Assembly: GCA_021234155.1 (NCBI GenBank)
Contig: JAJEKV010000020.1
Coordinates: 6,806,563 to 6,870,562 of the forward strand
Direction: 5' to 3'
Length of the DNA stretch: 64,000 nt
Source: Isoetes taiwanensis
Taxonomy: Eukaryota > Streptophyta > Lycopodiopsida > Isoetales > Isoetaceae
Shown piece after piece: positions 1 through 11,612 of the stretch. The stretch's first letter is position 1, and each line of letters opens with the position of its first letter. A model generated the notes under the pieces. It was given only the letters and a program-made list of their open reading frames with translations, was not told where the DNA came from and made no database searches. The position numbers were made by a program, and so were the translations under genes.

Positions 1-780
1 AAGATTTCATTGTATATTTTGCACTGAGTTGAAAAAGAATATTATCTTGCTTTAAAATATGGCAAGCCTAAGTACAAACTAGAAATGGTCCAGTTCTATT
101 TTAAATCAAATCTTCTACATAATGTGTTACTTTTAACATAAAATTCATGTCTATGTTGCCAAGCAAGGGTCATATTCATTAAAAAAATATTGCCTATCAT
201 AAAAGATGAGTTTTTTGTACTATTACCCTAACTAAGCTCCAATTTTGTGTACTGACAACCACTTCTAAATATAAAGAATACATAGTTATTCACCATATTT
301 AAGTTGATAAAATTCTTTATTATGTAGATATAAGTGGAATGTATGGAATGCATCATTTATTGCCCATAGAAAGCTTATATATGAGTTTAGTTACACCATT
401 TTAGTTCTATTTTTGTCCTGGATTATGTGTAAAAACTTCTTTCATGAAAATTGAGATCAACGCGACTTATGGAGACTTCAAAAAAATTATTGGATTATAG
501 CTCTTAGAGTTGACAACTTATGGCCACAAGTCTTACGTCAAAACTTGTTATAGTAAAGGAGAAACAATTCACAACCTCAAACAGCTTTTGAGCTAAATAT
601 GGTTTGACGACTTCATATAATGTCATCTAATAGCAACGAAACATGAAAACATGCAAATCAACATGTTTTATAATAAAACATCAATTACTTTCAATTTTAG
701 AAATGTTTGGACCCCTTTATGCTAGAAAGTTTAGAAAATGCAGTTCTGGCCTGGCGTAAAAACTGCAGAATTCTATAAGG
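1..780. other. AT-rich intergenic DNA, no gene seen
   Basis: This stretch is AT-rich with frequent stops in all frames. I see no coding run, RNA gene or clear repeat boundary in it. Confidence 0.6.
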
Positions 781-869
781 TTTGGGCAATCACCACAACA
801 TATCAGTAAATCCATTGGTCATGAAATTCAACATAGCCATAAAGAATCAAGTGAAGATTTCAAAAGTGG

Positions 870-3050
870 TGGTATCTTATGAAATGGAAATTTCTCTTGT
901 TAGATATCTGGGTTTAAGTGGCAGAGGGTATGCTGGACCAATTCTGGTGGATGAACCCTGGATAGTTCCAGTAACAACTCTAGTGTTAAATTCAATCTCC
1001 TTTACTATGTTAGAAGCAATAGTTGTTACAAAGTCAAGAGTATCCTCCTCTATATCTTCACGCTCGGAAGGTTCTTCTTGATTAGGACCTGTAAACATGG
1101 ATGTCATAGATTTCTCAAATGTTGTACCCTGAAATAAAATGCTTTCATACTGCCTTTATTTTGCCAGGTGTGGCCTTTGCCTTCTCTCTCAATCTCTCGA
1201 ATTCCTCGTCATAATCTGGAATGTCACCGTGCACACTTGAAGTGTCAGCTTCCTCAACCTGTACTACGGTAGGAATAGTGAGTTTGCTTTTTCATTTAAT
1301 CACCACTTTCTTTCCATCGTCTACATCTTCTTGCACTTCACTTTTTTTTGGAACCTCGAAAACTCTGAAAACCGAGCCAAGAATCAGAAATCGCTTCTTC
1401 CAGCACAATGCAAAACAATTTCAAAACAAGCCCACTTGATCTGTGGTGGAGCTTCTGCTCAGTTATTTTTTGGCACTTCGAAGATCTGAAAATAAATCGG
1501 CACATAACAGTGAGATATCAGGCTCTAACTATTATATTGGAAAATATGGTACATATTTCTAGGATTGATCTACATTGAAGTACTATGAGTACATATACAT
1601 GTAAACACTATTTAAGTAGATGGAATGTACATGTAATGTATATAACATGTGCTCCAATGTATGCATATGTACATACCAAACAATTCTATTACATAACAGA
1701 CCTCTAAATGTTCTGCCACAAAACTCAGTACACAACTCCTAATTTTATGTATTATTGTTCTACATCTAGGACCCTATACTGTGAATATACAACATGTATA
1801 TAAGAAACACATATATGTATGACATGCAAGCCATGGAGCTATAAGTATAAATGAACCAGTACACTTTTACATACATAGATTATAAAATACTGCTTACCTC
1901 CAGTGTACACACCCAAGATCTTTGAAATGTTTTTGTCCCATTTGCATGCTTTTGGGCAAGATAGTCCAGTAGAAATAGAATATGAGAAACAAAAGACATG
2001 AACTGAATGCTCGCATGGAGCAACTAGGATAGGTTCATTATTGGCAAAGCCATTACTACAAAAAATACATCCATGCACATATATGATTTTTTCTTGTGTT
2101 GGAGAGATCATTAAACTTGTTTTGGGCTGAAGGAGAATTGTTGGAGTATGCATCATGTACTTGTGTATATCATCAAGCCATCTGCAGCACTCAAACTGAA
2201 CTTTATTAGCCTCTTTCGAGTTCTGCAATCCCCTTTTCACATAACTCCTTTTCCCGGATGGGTTTCTCCAATGGTTCTTGAACTTTTTTCAATAATTCTT
2301 CCTTCTCGGCTCTATCCCTCATCAAAAGGTCAACTCCTACTGCAAATTCTTTATGTCCCTCTGTTTGTTTAGCTTAGCGTTGTCAAGAACATTGCTGGAT
2401 CTGTGCTAGGTCCTCTTCATGTGCATCCTTTCTTCCTGAAAACTTATTTATATTGTCACGTAGTTGTGCCTGCTGATTTTTTAGTTCTTCAACCTTGGAA
2501 AATCTGCTAATTTGTTGTCCATGGCACTGCAGCAACCGAGTTTCCGCAAATTGAAGGTCTTCCTTAGGGTAAAATTCTTGCTGCAATTTAGGGACCTTTG
2601 CGGATTTAGAGATCCCAATTTCTTCTGTGATAGTAGATTCTTTTGCTCCTTCCTTTGCCAAATCTTTGGCAAAAAACTTTATATGTATCCCAATCTACTT
2701 TTTTACCTTTAATTGAAGGGCAAAGACATGAGCAAAGTACTCAGGTACATGGTGGTTGGTGACCTCCCGCTTACCAAAAACTATTTCATAATGCTTGTAG
2801 AAATTTTCAGACCACTCTGGCTTCACGCTAGATTCTTTGAACCTCCATATGTCTTTAGGCCCCCTGCTCGTCCATGATCTGTTGTAAATCTGGAAAAATT
2901 TCATCTGCATTGACACATCTTACATGCTTTGCTTTCACAACAGCAGGTTCTTCACAGATAAGTCTTCTTTTTGGCCCTGGTTCTTCAAATGCTTGAACTT
3001 TCCTCTTATTTTTTCTGCTTTCTTGTTAGAATTTCCAAATAAATAGTTGA
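870..3050 (-). pseudogene. Decayed multi-exon gene with coiled coil and RING-like finger
   Basis: Several minus-strand blocks read like pieces of one protein. From the 5' side: 3030-2700 gives a basic stretch (GPKRRL) and then DIWRFKESSVKPEW, the two joined only across a one-base slip in a run of Gs near 2858. Next, 2661-2383 is rich in Glu, Gln and Lys and should form a coiled coil. Then 2240-1880 holds a Cys/His cluster (CIFCSNGF, PCEHSVHVFC, CPKAC) that resembles a RING or SP-RING finger. Finally, 1420-1130 and 1107-877 are acidic blocks. In-frame stops occur, for example inside the block near 1295. A small exon-like piece (acceptor TTTTCAG followed by Phe-Glu-Val-Pro-Lys) appears twice, near 1360 and near 1475, suggesting exon duplication. 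I do not recognise the family. An E3 ligase-like role would rest only on the finger. Two or more unrelated remnants are also possible. Confidence 0.4.
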
Positions 3051-3060
3051 GAAAGTTTAC

Positions 3061-3260
3061 AAAAACCTAGAGCGGGTGAGACCGAAAGGGGGGGGAAAGG
3101 GGAGAAGTTGGGAGAGAAGTTGAGAGAAGTCATAGAAGGGGTAAGTTAGAAGAAGGGGGAAGGGAGGAAGTTCGGAAAACGGGGTGAGAAGAGGGGGCAA
3201 GGGGAGGTGGGTAAGGGGGCAAGGGGAGGTGAGAAGGGGGAAGGGGGGAGGGGAAAGCCA
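3061..3260 (+). repeat. G/A-rich low-complexity tract
   Basis: About 200 bases are almost purely G and A on the plus strand, made of irregular runs such as GGGGGAAGGGGAG. It sits directly upstream of the decayed minus-strand gene and is followed by an AT-rich stretch. It could form triplex or G-quadruplex structures; no coding content is seen. Confidence 0.7.
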
Positions 3261-3394
3261 GAATAACTAAAGGGGAATATATCCCCTTGAGATTAAAAAG
3301 GATTAATATTAAAATATAATTAATAATTAATTTAATTAAAATAAAATAATTTAATTAATTTAATAAAAAAAATATAAATTGTTCTCTTCTCGAC

Positions 3395-3590
3395 TAGTGA
3401 GTTGAGACTAGTGGATTTGCTGCCAGTAGGCTTGTTGCTGCGACGGTTTTTCACTCCTAAGGGGGGGTTTTTTAATCCGGATAGCAACGGGCTTGCTGCA
3501 CCCGTGTAATTTGGGTTCCATAGGCCGATTGGCCTCCGCGGACGATAAAAGAACCTTCCTTCCTTCCTTCCTTCCTTCCTCAAGCTCAAG
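3395..3590 (+). mobile_element. 3' end of an L1-type LINE (copy A) with CTTCC tail
   Basis: The block ends in a (CCTT)n tail at 3560-3580. It shares the phrase around CCATAGGCCGATTGG and the core GGGGTTTTTTAATCCGG with minus-strand copies at 13.95-14.13 kb and 23.42-23.62 kb and, more weakly, 27.2 kb. A related end at 53.45-53.55 kb is attached to an L1 ORF1, which is why I assign the family to LINEs. The core is flanked by complementary arms (3434-3439 with 3483-3488) and should form a hairpin. No LINE coding sequence is visible next to this copy, so it is a short 5'-truncated insertion or a SINE that borrowed a LINE tail. Confidence 0.6.
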
Positions 3591-3704
3591 CAATAGTGGA
3601 AGTCGTGAATAGTGGAAGGACAATAAGAACAGCTCAGGCAAAAAAAAAATCTAGACAACAAATCAAAGCATTACGGCAACAAACGCCATCTTATAGACCA
3701 TGTT

Positions 3705-4248
3705 ATGGAAGCTGAAGATAGATGTCTAGAAACTGGGATTCAGATATATTACATAGGCAAAATGCCGGATTTTGAAGACGAGGAGGAGGCTCTGAGGCTG
3801 ACGCTCTCGCTGCTGGGGAGGAGGCTTCAGAATCTGGAGCCTGTGTCTGTGTCTGTGCCTGTGCGGCAGTCTCAGAATCTTACTCAGAATAATCAGAACA
3901 AATACCCAGATGGCGAACTTCCAGATTCAGAACCACGAGCGGCTGCAAAGCTCTAGGGAAGAAACGGAGAAGAAAATCCGGCGGATTCGGCAGGCATGCC
4001 CGGAGCGGGCGATGCCCAATACGGGGCCAAAGAAGGAGCAGATACTACCGCCATATCCATGGGCGACGGACCGGAGAGCCACAATCCATCCGCTCGAGTT
4101 TATGAACCGCTGTGGAATCTCTCAAATCCTAAGGGAGGTGACCTGCAAGCGCTGTGACGGCCAGCAGATGCTCGAAATTAATCTGCACAGCTCCACTCTA
4201 GCACTCCAGCACCACAAGCGGCATGAGCAGAGCCGCCCCATTTCGTAG
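3705..4248 (+). pseudogene. DUF7086-like plant protein, frameshifted
   Basis: Two overlapping plus-strand frames belong together. The first (3705-3956) is acidic and carries LRLTLSL, which fits an EAR-like LxLxL repression motif. The second (3910-4248) contains PPYPWATDRRATIHPLEF, then EVTCKRC and a NL, in the order seen in plant DUF7086 proteins: a PYPWAT block, a hydrophobic stretch, a CxxC pair. A one-base shift between about 3910 and 3956 separates them. After about 45 residues of the domain the frame leaves the family pattern: the second CxxC and the tryptophan-rich C-terminal part are absent. The molecular function of DUF7086 is unknown to me. Either this is a truncated pseudogene or the rest lies in exons I could not join. 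Confidence 0.6.
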
Positions 4249-4249
4249 G

Positions 4250-4960
4250 CCGCTCAAGCCCTTTCCGCTCAAGCCCAACTCGGGCGCCATAGCCGCATCC
4301 AGATGCTTCAAGTGTAGGTGTTCTTCAAGTCTGGTGCCTTCTTCAAGTCTGGCACCTTCAAGCCAGTCGTATTTCTTCTTTTTGCCCCTTTTCCTTCGTT
4401 GCATGGCGCTCACAGATTCAATCGGCCTTTCCCTTTCGACGGATTTGGTGAGCTCATGATCCGCTGGGGCTTCAGATCTTCCAGGTGTTCAGACCTTCTC
4501 TTGCAGCTTCTACAGCCAGAGTTCTGCAATACGCAGGGTAAGAAATCCTTTTCTTTTCTTGTTCTTGTTCTTACATGCCAATATGCACATACAAAGGTAA
4601 AAGAACTGAGAACAAATTTGCGAAACAGCAAAGCCAACATACAATCAGAAATGAGCTTAAGAGCCCTGTCGGAGATGGCCAGAATCGAGGATATGGAGTT
4701 GGAGATGAGCCGCTTCTTGTAAGAACTTCTTGCATTTTATCTTATGCTTTTGGATAATCAGCAAAACCTTTTGCAAAAACTGGCTTCTAAAGTCGAATTC
4801 ATGCAGAGTTTTCTTACTGTGGCTGCCGATTCAAAGATGGCCAGAAAGCCGATTCCAGAAGCAGGTGTTACTCCGGAAGCAGGGAATTACTCCAGCCTAT
4901 CTATTCCGAAAGCAGGTGTTACTCCAGAAGCAGGGAATTAGAGCCATGTCCAAAACGACG
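4250..4960 (+). other. Coding-like remnants and a short tandem duplication
   Basis: Downstream of the DUF7086-like block the plus strand stays open in several frames. A plausible splice donor follows CGCAG near 4538, but no convincing domain is seen. At 4852-4940 a unit of about 62 bases is repeated in tandem (AAGCAGGTGTTACTC..GAAGCAGGGAATTA, twice). This may be the decayed tail of the gene at 3705. Confidence 0.35.
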
Positions 4961-5224
4961 AGCCCAAACATATGTGCCAAATTCTAAATTTCCAACACGG
5001 GCAGGAAAAAAAGCGGGGTACGTACCAAATTTTAAATTTCTAGGCCAGGCGGGAAAAAAAAAAGCTGGTTACAGTAATACTATCATTTTATTAGTGTCAC
5101 CCGTGTAAATATTTGAATTTTTGTCACAAATTGATAGCATGGTTGTGTGTTTATATGTATGCTTGTATAAGCATATTTTACACCTTATGTTGACCTTAGA
5201 GGTGCTAGGCATATAATTCTTATG

Positions 5225-5640
5225 TCTAAGATAAAAAGTGGACCGTGTGCTAGTATGCTAATGCGTGTATTATGAAATTGTGGTAGTATAAAGTACTAAT
5301 GTGTGCTAATTAAGGTGTGCTAGTATAAAAATGCTAATGTGTGCTAATACTAATGTGTGCTAGTATAAAATGCTAATGTGTGCTAATACTAATGTGTACT
5401 AATGTATAAAAATGCTAATGTGTGCTAATACTAATGTGTGCTTTTGTATGGACCGTGTGCTAGTATGCTAATGCGTGGATTATGAAATTGTGGTAGTATA
5501 AAGTACTAATGTGTGCTATTTAAGGTGTGCTAGTATAAAATGCTAATGTGTGCTAATACTAATGTGTGCTAGTATAAAAACAATTGTTAAATACTAATGT
5601 GTGCTAGATACTAATGTGCTGTGAGAAAAACAATAAACTA
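5225..5640. repeat. Minisatellite of CTAATGTGTG motifs, higher-order 209 bp
   Basis: The motif ACTAATGTGTGCTAGTATAA and shorter variants are repeated throughout. A longer block starting GGACCGTGTGCTAGTATGC occurs at 5241 and again at 5450, giving a higher-order period of about 209 bases. No coding content. Confidence 0.85.
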
Positions 5641-5750
5641 TGGTGTGATAGAATAATAAACTATGGTGGAAAATTAGATGGATAGATAGATAAAATGATG
5701 CTTCGCAAAAATAATATCTGGCCCTTGAAATTGCCTTTTTTTACTCTGAG

Positions 5751-6162
5751 CTGCCTTTCTCGACTCGCGAGTCGAGAAAGGCCCTCAAACCCGCGTTTTT
5801 CGCTTTGAGCTGCCTTTCTCGACTTGCGAGTCGAGAAAGGCCTTCTGACCTTTGTTTTTCCCTCTGAGCTGCCTTTCTCGACTCGCGAGTCGAGAAAGGC
5901 CCTAAAACCTGCGTTTTTCACTTTGAGCTGCCTTTCTCGACTCGCGAGTCGAAAAAGGCCTTCCGATTTGTGTTTTCCCTTCGAGTCGCCTTTTTTCGAC
6001 TGCGAAGTCGAGAAAGGCCCTCAGCATTGCATCACTCTGAGTTGCCTTTCTCGACTCGCGAGTTAAGAAAGGCCATCAAACTTGCGTTTTTCAAAAATGG
6101 CATTTAGAGTTGCCTTTTTAATTTTGATCTGCCTTTCTCGACTCGCGAGTCGAGAAAGGCTC
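5751..6162. repeat. Tandem array of seven 28-bp palindromes
   Basis: Units start near 5754, 5813, 5872, 5931, 5989, 6045 and 6132, a period of 56-59 bases except for the last step of 87. Each unit has a palindrome made of CCTTTCTCGACTCG and its reverse complement, centred on TCGCGA. Units 1, 3 and 7 are perfect over 28 bases; the others carry one to a few changes. The linkers are T-rich and also conserved (GTTTTTC..TTTGAGCTG). Each unit can extrude a cruciform as DNA or fold into a 13-14 bp hairpin as RNA. Both strands have open frames here, but that follows from the repeat and is not evidence of a gene. Confidence 0.9.
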
Positions 6163-6169
6163 TCAGGCA

Positions 6170-7285
6170 TGTATTTTCCAAAAATGGCCCTAAGAACTAT
6201 GTTTTATTTTATTTTTTTTGCCCGTAGCATCACTTGTCTAGCTTGATTTTGTCTTTTGCAGTCCTTATCTCGACCAGATAGTAGATGCTTGGGAGCAATG
6301 AAAAGACCAGTTCATTGAAGAAAGGTGCCGAGAAGAGGGTGGTGACATCAGTTGGACATACTAGCACGTGGCCCATGAAGGAACTTCTCATACAAATTTC
6401 TATCGTCTGTAAGTTGCTCTGTCTCTTCACCCACTGTAATATATATTGTAATGAGCCCATTTATAAATATAAGGTATCTCAAAACTAGTATTTTTTGTTT
6501 TGGTGATTAAGTAAACAATTTGCTTAATTTTTGTTGGAATTTGTGATCTCTTGTCTACCTATCTAAGAAAATAGAGCCAAAATGTCTTGGTAAAGCAATT
6601 CACCTTCACGCGAAAAAACTCTTATTTTGAATGAAAAATAAGCCCCAAAATTTTTCACGCATCCTTTTCGTGTAAAATAAGAGGGTTCCAAAAAAAAATG
6701 GGAATGGCATGAGACCCATTTTAATTAAATGCGACTTTGTAAGGATGGCCAGGAAAAAGCCCCCTTCTAAGGAATCATTGCTCATACAAGAGGTCCCCCA
6801 TCCCCTTGGGCACTCGATCTAGCGCACGACTCCATGGTGAGGGGCAAGCTAATTTTGTGCTTTGATCGATTTTGCCATCTTCTCTTTTTGGTCCATAGCG
6901 GTCCCTTAGGATCGACACAAGTAGGTATGGTACATTTAGCTTCCACGACGAGGAGGATCTCCAAAGCGCTCTAGACCTGCAAGTTCAATGTTCCCCGGCT
7001 ATACTTCGTGACCAGGTATAGACTAGTCATTCCAATGGAGGGATGATGGCCACATCTATGACTGTATCTATTGTGAGATGGACACAATTGTTACAGTTAA
7101 TACATGCCAAATATAGGCCTTGGTTCTAGGGTCTGATGGCTAGTATATGGGAACAAGTGATGCTTCAGCGCAGATATTAGAGTCAGGGTTTTAGCAACAA
7201 AAAAAGCATTGTATTGAGGAGAGAGTGCAAATGTTGGAAAGGGAATATGTTGAGGTGGGAGTACAAACGACTCCACAATCCATCA
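6170..7285. other. Intergenic DNA without a supported gene
   Basis: No coding run of interest. A phrase CCCA(T/C)TTTAATTAAATGCGACTTT at about 6715 recurs near 21845, so some dispersed repeat is present, but I cannot set its ends. Confidence 0.45.
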
Positions 7286-7287
7286 AA

Positions 7288-7512
7288 CCTATTAGTCATC
7301 TTCAACTTCATAAATTGGTAGTTGTCTCATGTATAAAAAGACAGTACTAACATCCATAAGGGAACTTCTAGATTGTTAGCATATGCAAAAGTTAGAAAAA
7401 CTCTAATGCTAGTGCGCTTATTAGGAGAAAACATTTTTTCATAGTCGGTACATTTCCTTTGTGAAAATCCATGTGTTATTGGTCTTGGTTTGAATTTTGT
7501 CTCGCCACACTC
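7288..7512 (-). pseudogene. Ty1/copia reverse transcriptase remnant
   Basis: Read on the minus strand from about 7510, the translation runs KFKPRPITHGFSQRKCTDY, then a FSP, then TSIRVFLTFAYANNLEV. This follows the order of the start of the copia reverse transcriptase (KARLVARGFSQ, DY, FSP, IR.LLA.A). A stop follows at the position where family members have the first catalytic region, and the frame then degrades. No LTRs, integrase or RNase H were recognised nearby, so only an ancient fragment of about 220 bases survives. Confidence 0.7.
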
Positions 7513-7649
7513 ACCCTTGTTTTAACCTAAACACTTATTGCCAACTACATTTTTGCCTCAAGTTTGTGGCTCACCTCTTCACCCATCCAATACTGCTTAC
7601 GCATTGCCTTCTAATGTTCCTTTATCTTGAGACAAATCTGAGGACTCTT

Positions 7650-8812
7650 CTGATCTCCTTCTTTGCATTCGTATGTTCTTCCATGTACTACATCATCGCC
7701 TCATTCTCATCAGTCAATGTCATCAGCATCGTCCACTGTCTCTGCGTCTTCCTATGTTCCAAGCTATCCTGCTCTGCACAGATGGAATTTGGTGACCTCT
7801 AGGAAGCATAAATACAGTCAACAAGTTAGATATGCTGATGAGGCTGACAGTGCTTTTCCATTCTCTGCTACTACTGAGGGTGAGGGTGACTCAACATTAG
7901 CTTTAAATGCATCTCTCAATGGTGATACACTAATGCAACCAGTTGAGCAGCTGGCGTTGGCTGTCTGTGATGGAATGCCTCAATGCATTCCAAAGCTTTC
8001 AAAGAGAAGAAAAAAGAAATTTCTGTCACTCTTTTCCAAGGAGATCTCATCTTCTACTAGTCTCAAGATCCTATATAGATAAATTAATACCTTAAGTGTG
8101 CTAGATTCTAAACTCCTGAGATGCACATTGTTTCTTGGAATGTAAGGGATCAGGAAGAAACAATGGGGCAAGCTTTCTTTTTTAAGATCGTGGCTTTCTG
8201 AAAAGTTCCAAAAGATGATGGCTTCACCTGGTCCAATGGGGTTTTAGGAGAGTTGAGAGCTGCAGCCAGACATAGATGTTATGGAGAATTCTTGAGCCTA
8301 GTCGAATGCATCACAAGACAAGCCAAACAACCATGTAGATTGTTTTAATCAGGGAGTGGGAGGGCCTAGGGTTGCTAAGTGCTTTGAACTAGAAGATTTG
8401 GTCCAGCCAAGCGAAGATGAGAGGAGGCTCTGTGCTGCTCAAAGATTGCTTACAGAATGGGATTCAATGATATCTAGGCGCAAGTTTTTCTCTAACCTCG
8501 TGCTGTGTTTCATTTGTTAACAACCAGACCACCAGTCTAGTAGATGTACATCACATGCTTTCTCACAACTGCGCTCTAACAATTAAAATTGCTTATTTAA
8601 AATCCCATCAATACTCTGTTTTTAGACTTGGCTTTCCTAGTCAGAATTCGGCTTTACCTAATAAATGCTTGAGATTTGATCGTTATAAATATGCATGGCA
8701 AACTTTATGTAGAAATGGGATATGTTTTACTCATTTTATCTTGGTCCTGTTTTGGATGTACATCCCCCTCCCCCCCCTCTTCCCCCCTTCAAAAAAAAAA
8801 AAAAAAAAAAAC
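7650..8812 (+). mobile_element. Degraded L1-type LINE with endonuclease start and poly(A)
   Basis: The plus strand shows a Ser/Thr-rich open stretch (7663-8082) ending in a basic patch KLSKRRKKKF. At 8121 it then reads MHIVSWNVRDQ, the characteristic start of a LINE apurinic-type endonuclease. A second endonuclease-like block, DGFTWSNGV, lies near 8218, and a helical block LEDLVQPSEDERRLCAAQ near 8390. The element ends with a pyrimidine-rich segment and a run of A at 8791-8810, followed by (AAAC)n. Most of the reverse transcriptase is missing, so it is internally deleted and dead. I did not find a target-site duplication. Confidence 0.6.
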
Positions 8813-9009
8813 AAACAAACAAATCTTGCAATTCTCTTAGGCATCGATTAAGAGGCCGCTTTATATTCAGCAACCATTTTGCATTATTGCCATGGTCTTG
8901 GACTGGATAAAAATGGATACATCCTTCTTTGGCTTTCTGCATATTCTCATTTTTTTGGAGTTGGTTCAAATCATAGATTTGCTTTTTGAGTATCAGACTT
9001 TGTGCCTTC

Positions 9010-9230
9010 AATTTTTTTCTTTCTTTTTCCTTTTTTTTTGGATGGAAAGAAAGTTTTGTATTTTATAGAATAAAAAGTACACAGTACAATGTTTCAAATC
9101 TCATAGAGGACTATTACAGGAGAAACCTCAATATCAAGGATTTGATTTCTGTTGGTTCTGCTATTGTCGCTCCACATAAGCGCTTTTTTTTGCTCGCCTT
9201 TAGGAATTGTGCCTAAATCTCAAAGGCAAC
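9010..9230 (-). mobile_element. Short LINE/SINE-like tail with poly(A) on the minus strand
   Basis: On the plus strand a T-rich run at 9011-9041 is followed by GGATGGAAAGAAAGTTTTGT. Read on the minus strand this is a sequence ending in ..TTTCCATCC and an A tract, the usual look of a truncated LINE 3' end. No coding domain is visible. Confidence 0.4.
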
Positions 9231-9239
9231 TAGATATAC

Positions 9240-9945
9240 CACTTGTACCAACATGTGCTAAATGACTCTTGTAAATTAAACAACTAAAAGTTTGTTTCAA
9301 GTTACAAAAGTTGTCAAAATTGATTATATATATTTAATATTATCAAATAAAAAGTCTAATTTTTCTAAATAAAAACTTATTCCCTAAGAATTGTCATATG
9401 CATTGAAATAATATTTTATCTAGTTCAAATGTATTTTTGCGCACATCCATTTTAGCAAATTAAATTTCATAGAAATAACCTAGAAAAAAAGTGAAGTAAA
9501 AAAAACTAAGAATAAGAATAAGAATAAAACAATATATATCTTGTACCTTCTTTTACCACTATTTTCTTTTAAGTCTGCTAATTGGCCCGAAGTTGTCTTT
9601 GTAAAAGTTTGGAAGGTAAAAGTCTGTTTGTACAGATTTTGAAAGGTGTTTTTTTCCCTTTTCTTTTTTATAAAGATAAAACTTTATGTTTGTAAAAGAT
9701 TTCTAAAATAAACTCTTGGAATATTTAAATATCGGCTATATACATGTATTGTAACTAGTTCCTAGTGCAAATATGTATATATAATAAGTGGAGCTAGTGA
9801 CTAACTTTCATTTTTTTCAAGACTTCAACACTTTTTAACAACTTTATTTATTTTATATGGAAGTTAGAAATTTATAATTATAGTTTGACATTTATCAACA
9901 TTATGAATTTTTTATTTCAAATCGTGATTTATCGGGTCCTTTTAG
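9240..9945. other. AT-rich intergenic DNA
   Basis: Very AT-rich with no coding run, RNA gene or clear repeat recognised. Confidence 0.5.
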
Positions 9946-9947
9946 TC

Positions 9948-10120
9948 ATAGTAATTTTATTTCTTTATAATAAAAAGTTGAGTCTCTAAATAAAGTTGTT
10001 AAAATTCATGTTGTTAATTTTAACATTTGCCTTTTTTGTTTTCATATTAGATATGCATTATAAGGGTATTATTTATAAATTTCATTCATTATTTTATCAA
10101 GCATTTGTTGAACATATTGA
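9948..10120 (+). repeat. Left inverted terminal repeat
   Basis: Left arm of the inverted pair with 12851-13013. Part of an open frame at 9996-10304 lies over this arm; that frame is AT-driven and I do not support it as a gene. Confidence 0.6.
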
Positions 10121-10569
10121 TTATGATAAAGATAAAATTGATGTGGAGGGTGCACATGTGAGGGTACACCCGATTGGGCTCGTGATATGTTGGTATAGAA
10201 AGGGGATTAGAAAAGTGGTCGTGGAGGAAGCCAAAGAAGTGACAAATATCCACTTCAAGGAAAGAAAGCAAAAAAATGCAAGGGCAAGGGCATTAGGAAC
10301 TTGAGTCTTGATTTTATGGATGCAACTGTGACAAGGAACATTGCATAGTATAAATCTCTTCAAAAAGGCATCTAAGGATATACATGTACTCTTTTTCTAT
10401 GTAATGACAATCATTTTAATAATAGTGTTTTTGGGTTTTGAAATATATATTATCTTGGTTTTTAATTTGTATTATGTTGCTTTTATTTTATTCTATTCAC
10501 CACACATCTACATATGCACAACAAATCTAATTCTTCCTTGACTATTAACATAGTGACTACTATCATGAC

Positions 10570-10950
10570 CTACCACCTGAGGATTTATCTAATGTGAATA
10601 TTTGATGCTAAAACTGACAAGTAATGTGACGATTTTTCTGATGCTTATTTTGACAATTACTCTGACTGCCCATCTGACGTTTTTCTTGATGCTTAATATG
10701 ACGATTAATCTGACTACAATTTGACATTTTACCTGATGCTTAATATGATGATTAATCTTCCTAACCATCTGATGCTTAATCTAACAATTAGTCTGACGAT
10801 TCAACTGATGATTTTTTTTATGTGTGCTGTGATGATTGCTCTGATGCTTATTTTGACCATTTTGACAACAGTGCATTAGAAAATATAGATCAGGTTAATT
10901 ATGCGATCATATCCTGTTTTATAAAGGCTATATGATGCTTATTCTGATGC
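10570..10950. repeat. Degenerate 20-25 bp tandem repeat (TGATGCTTAATCTGACGATT type)
   Basis: Variants of CTGATGCTTATTTTGAC and GACGATTAATCTGAC follow one another more than ten times with drift. No coding content. Confidence 0.75.
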
Positions 10951-11009
10951 CTAACAGTCATTTTCTTGTAGTAATGATTCCAACAAATTGAAGATAAGAA
11001 TAAGTTCTA

Positions 11010-11170
11010 AGTTCTAAGTTTTATAGAACATGATTCTAGAAGTTCTAACTTTATGATTCTAGAACATGCTACAAGTTGTTGTATAAGTTCTAAGTTTATG
11101 ATTCTAAAACATGCTACAAGTTGTTGTACAATTTCTAAGTTTATGATTTTAGAACAGGCTACAAGTTTCA
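11010..11170. repeat. Tandem repeat of about 45-50 bp (GATTCTAGAACATGCTACAAG)
   Basis: The phrase (T)GATT(C/T)TA(G/A)AACA(T/G)GCTACAAG recurs at about 11051, 11099 and 11144, each followed by a TTCTAAGTTTA phrase in the first two. Two copies of CAGTTTCACTAAGGC follow at 11210 and 11241. Confidence 0.7.
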
Positions 11171-11612
11171 GATTTCATAATTCAAGTTGCATGTCTATTA
11201 TACAAACAACAGTTTCACTAAGGCTATCAATATACAAACAATAGTTTCACTAAGGCTTTAGTGTAATTCAAGTTGCATGTCTGTTATACAAGTACTCATT
11301 TCACTAATGCTAGCATAAAACAGAAATTGCTTTTCCTGTACTAGTTTAAGAAGAAGAACAATTAGACCTAGTTTAAGAAGTAAAAAAAAAAGAAGAAATG
11401 ACAATAGAACAAGTATGTCATTACTGAAAAAATGAATCTATACATATATTTCCATATAACGTCTTACAAAAAGTATGATGCCTGCATGCATTTTTTGTCA
11501 CATATTTCAAGGATTCCTCATAGTCACAGGTCAAAACATGAACCGGGATTCAAAAAAACACAGAACTATAAACTAATCTATTACATTTAAGTACAAAATG
11601 AAAGGCAAGGTC

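Noticed and set aside
5751-6162. CRISPR array
   Set aside because: Repeats are palindromic with a 59-bp period, but the spacers are themselves similar and no cas genes exist. The DNA is from a plant nucleus.
6605-6695. A MITE with inverted CTCTTATTTT arms
   Set aside because: Only about ten bases pair and no terminal duplication is seen.
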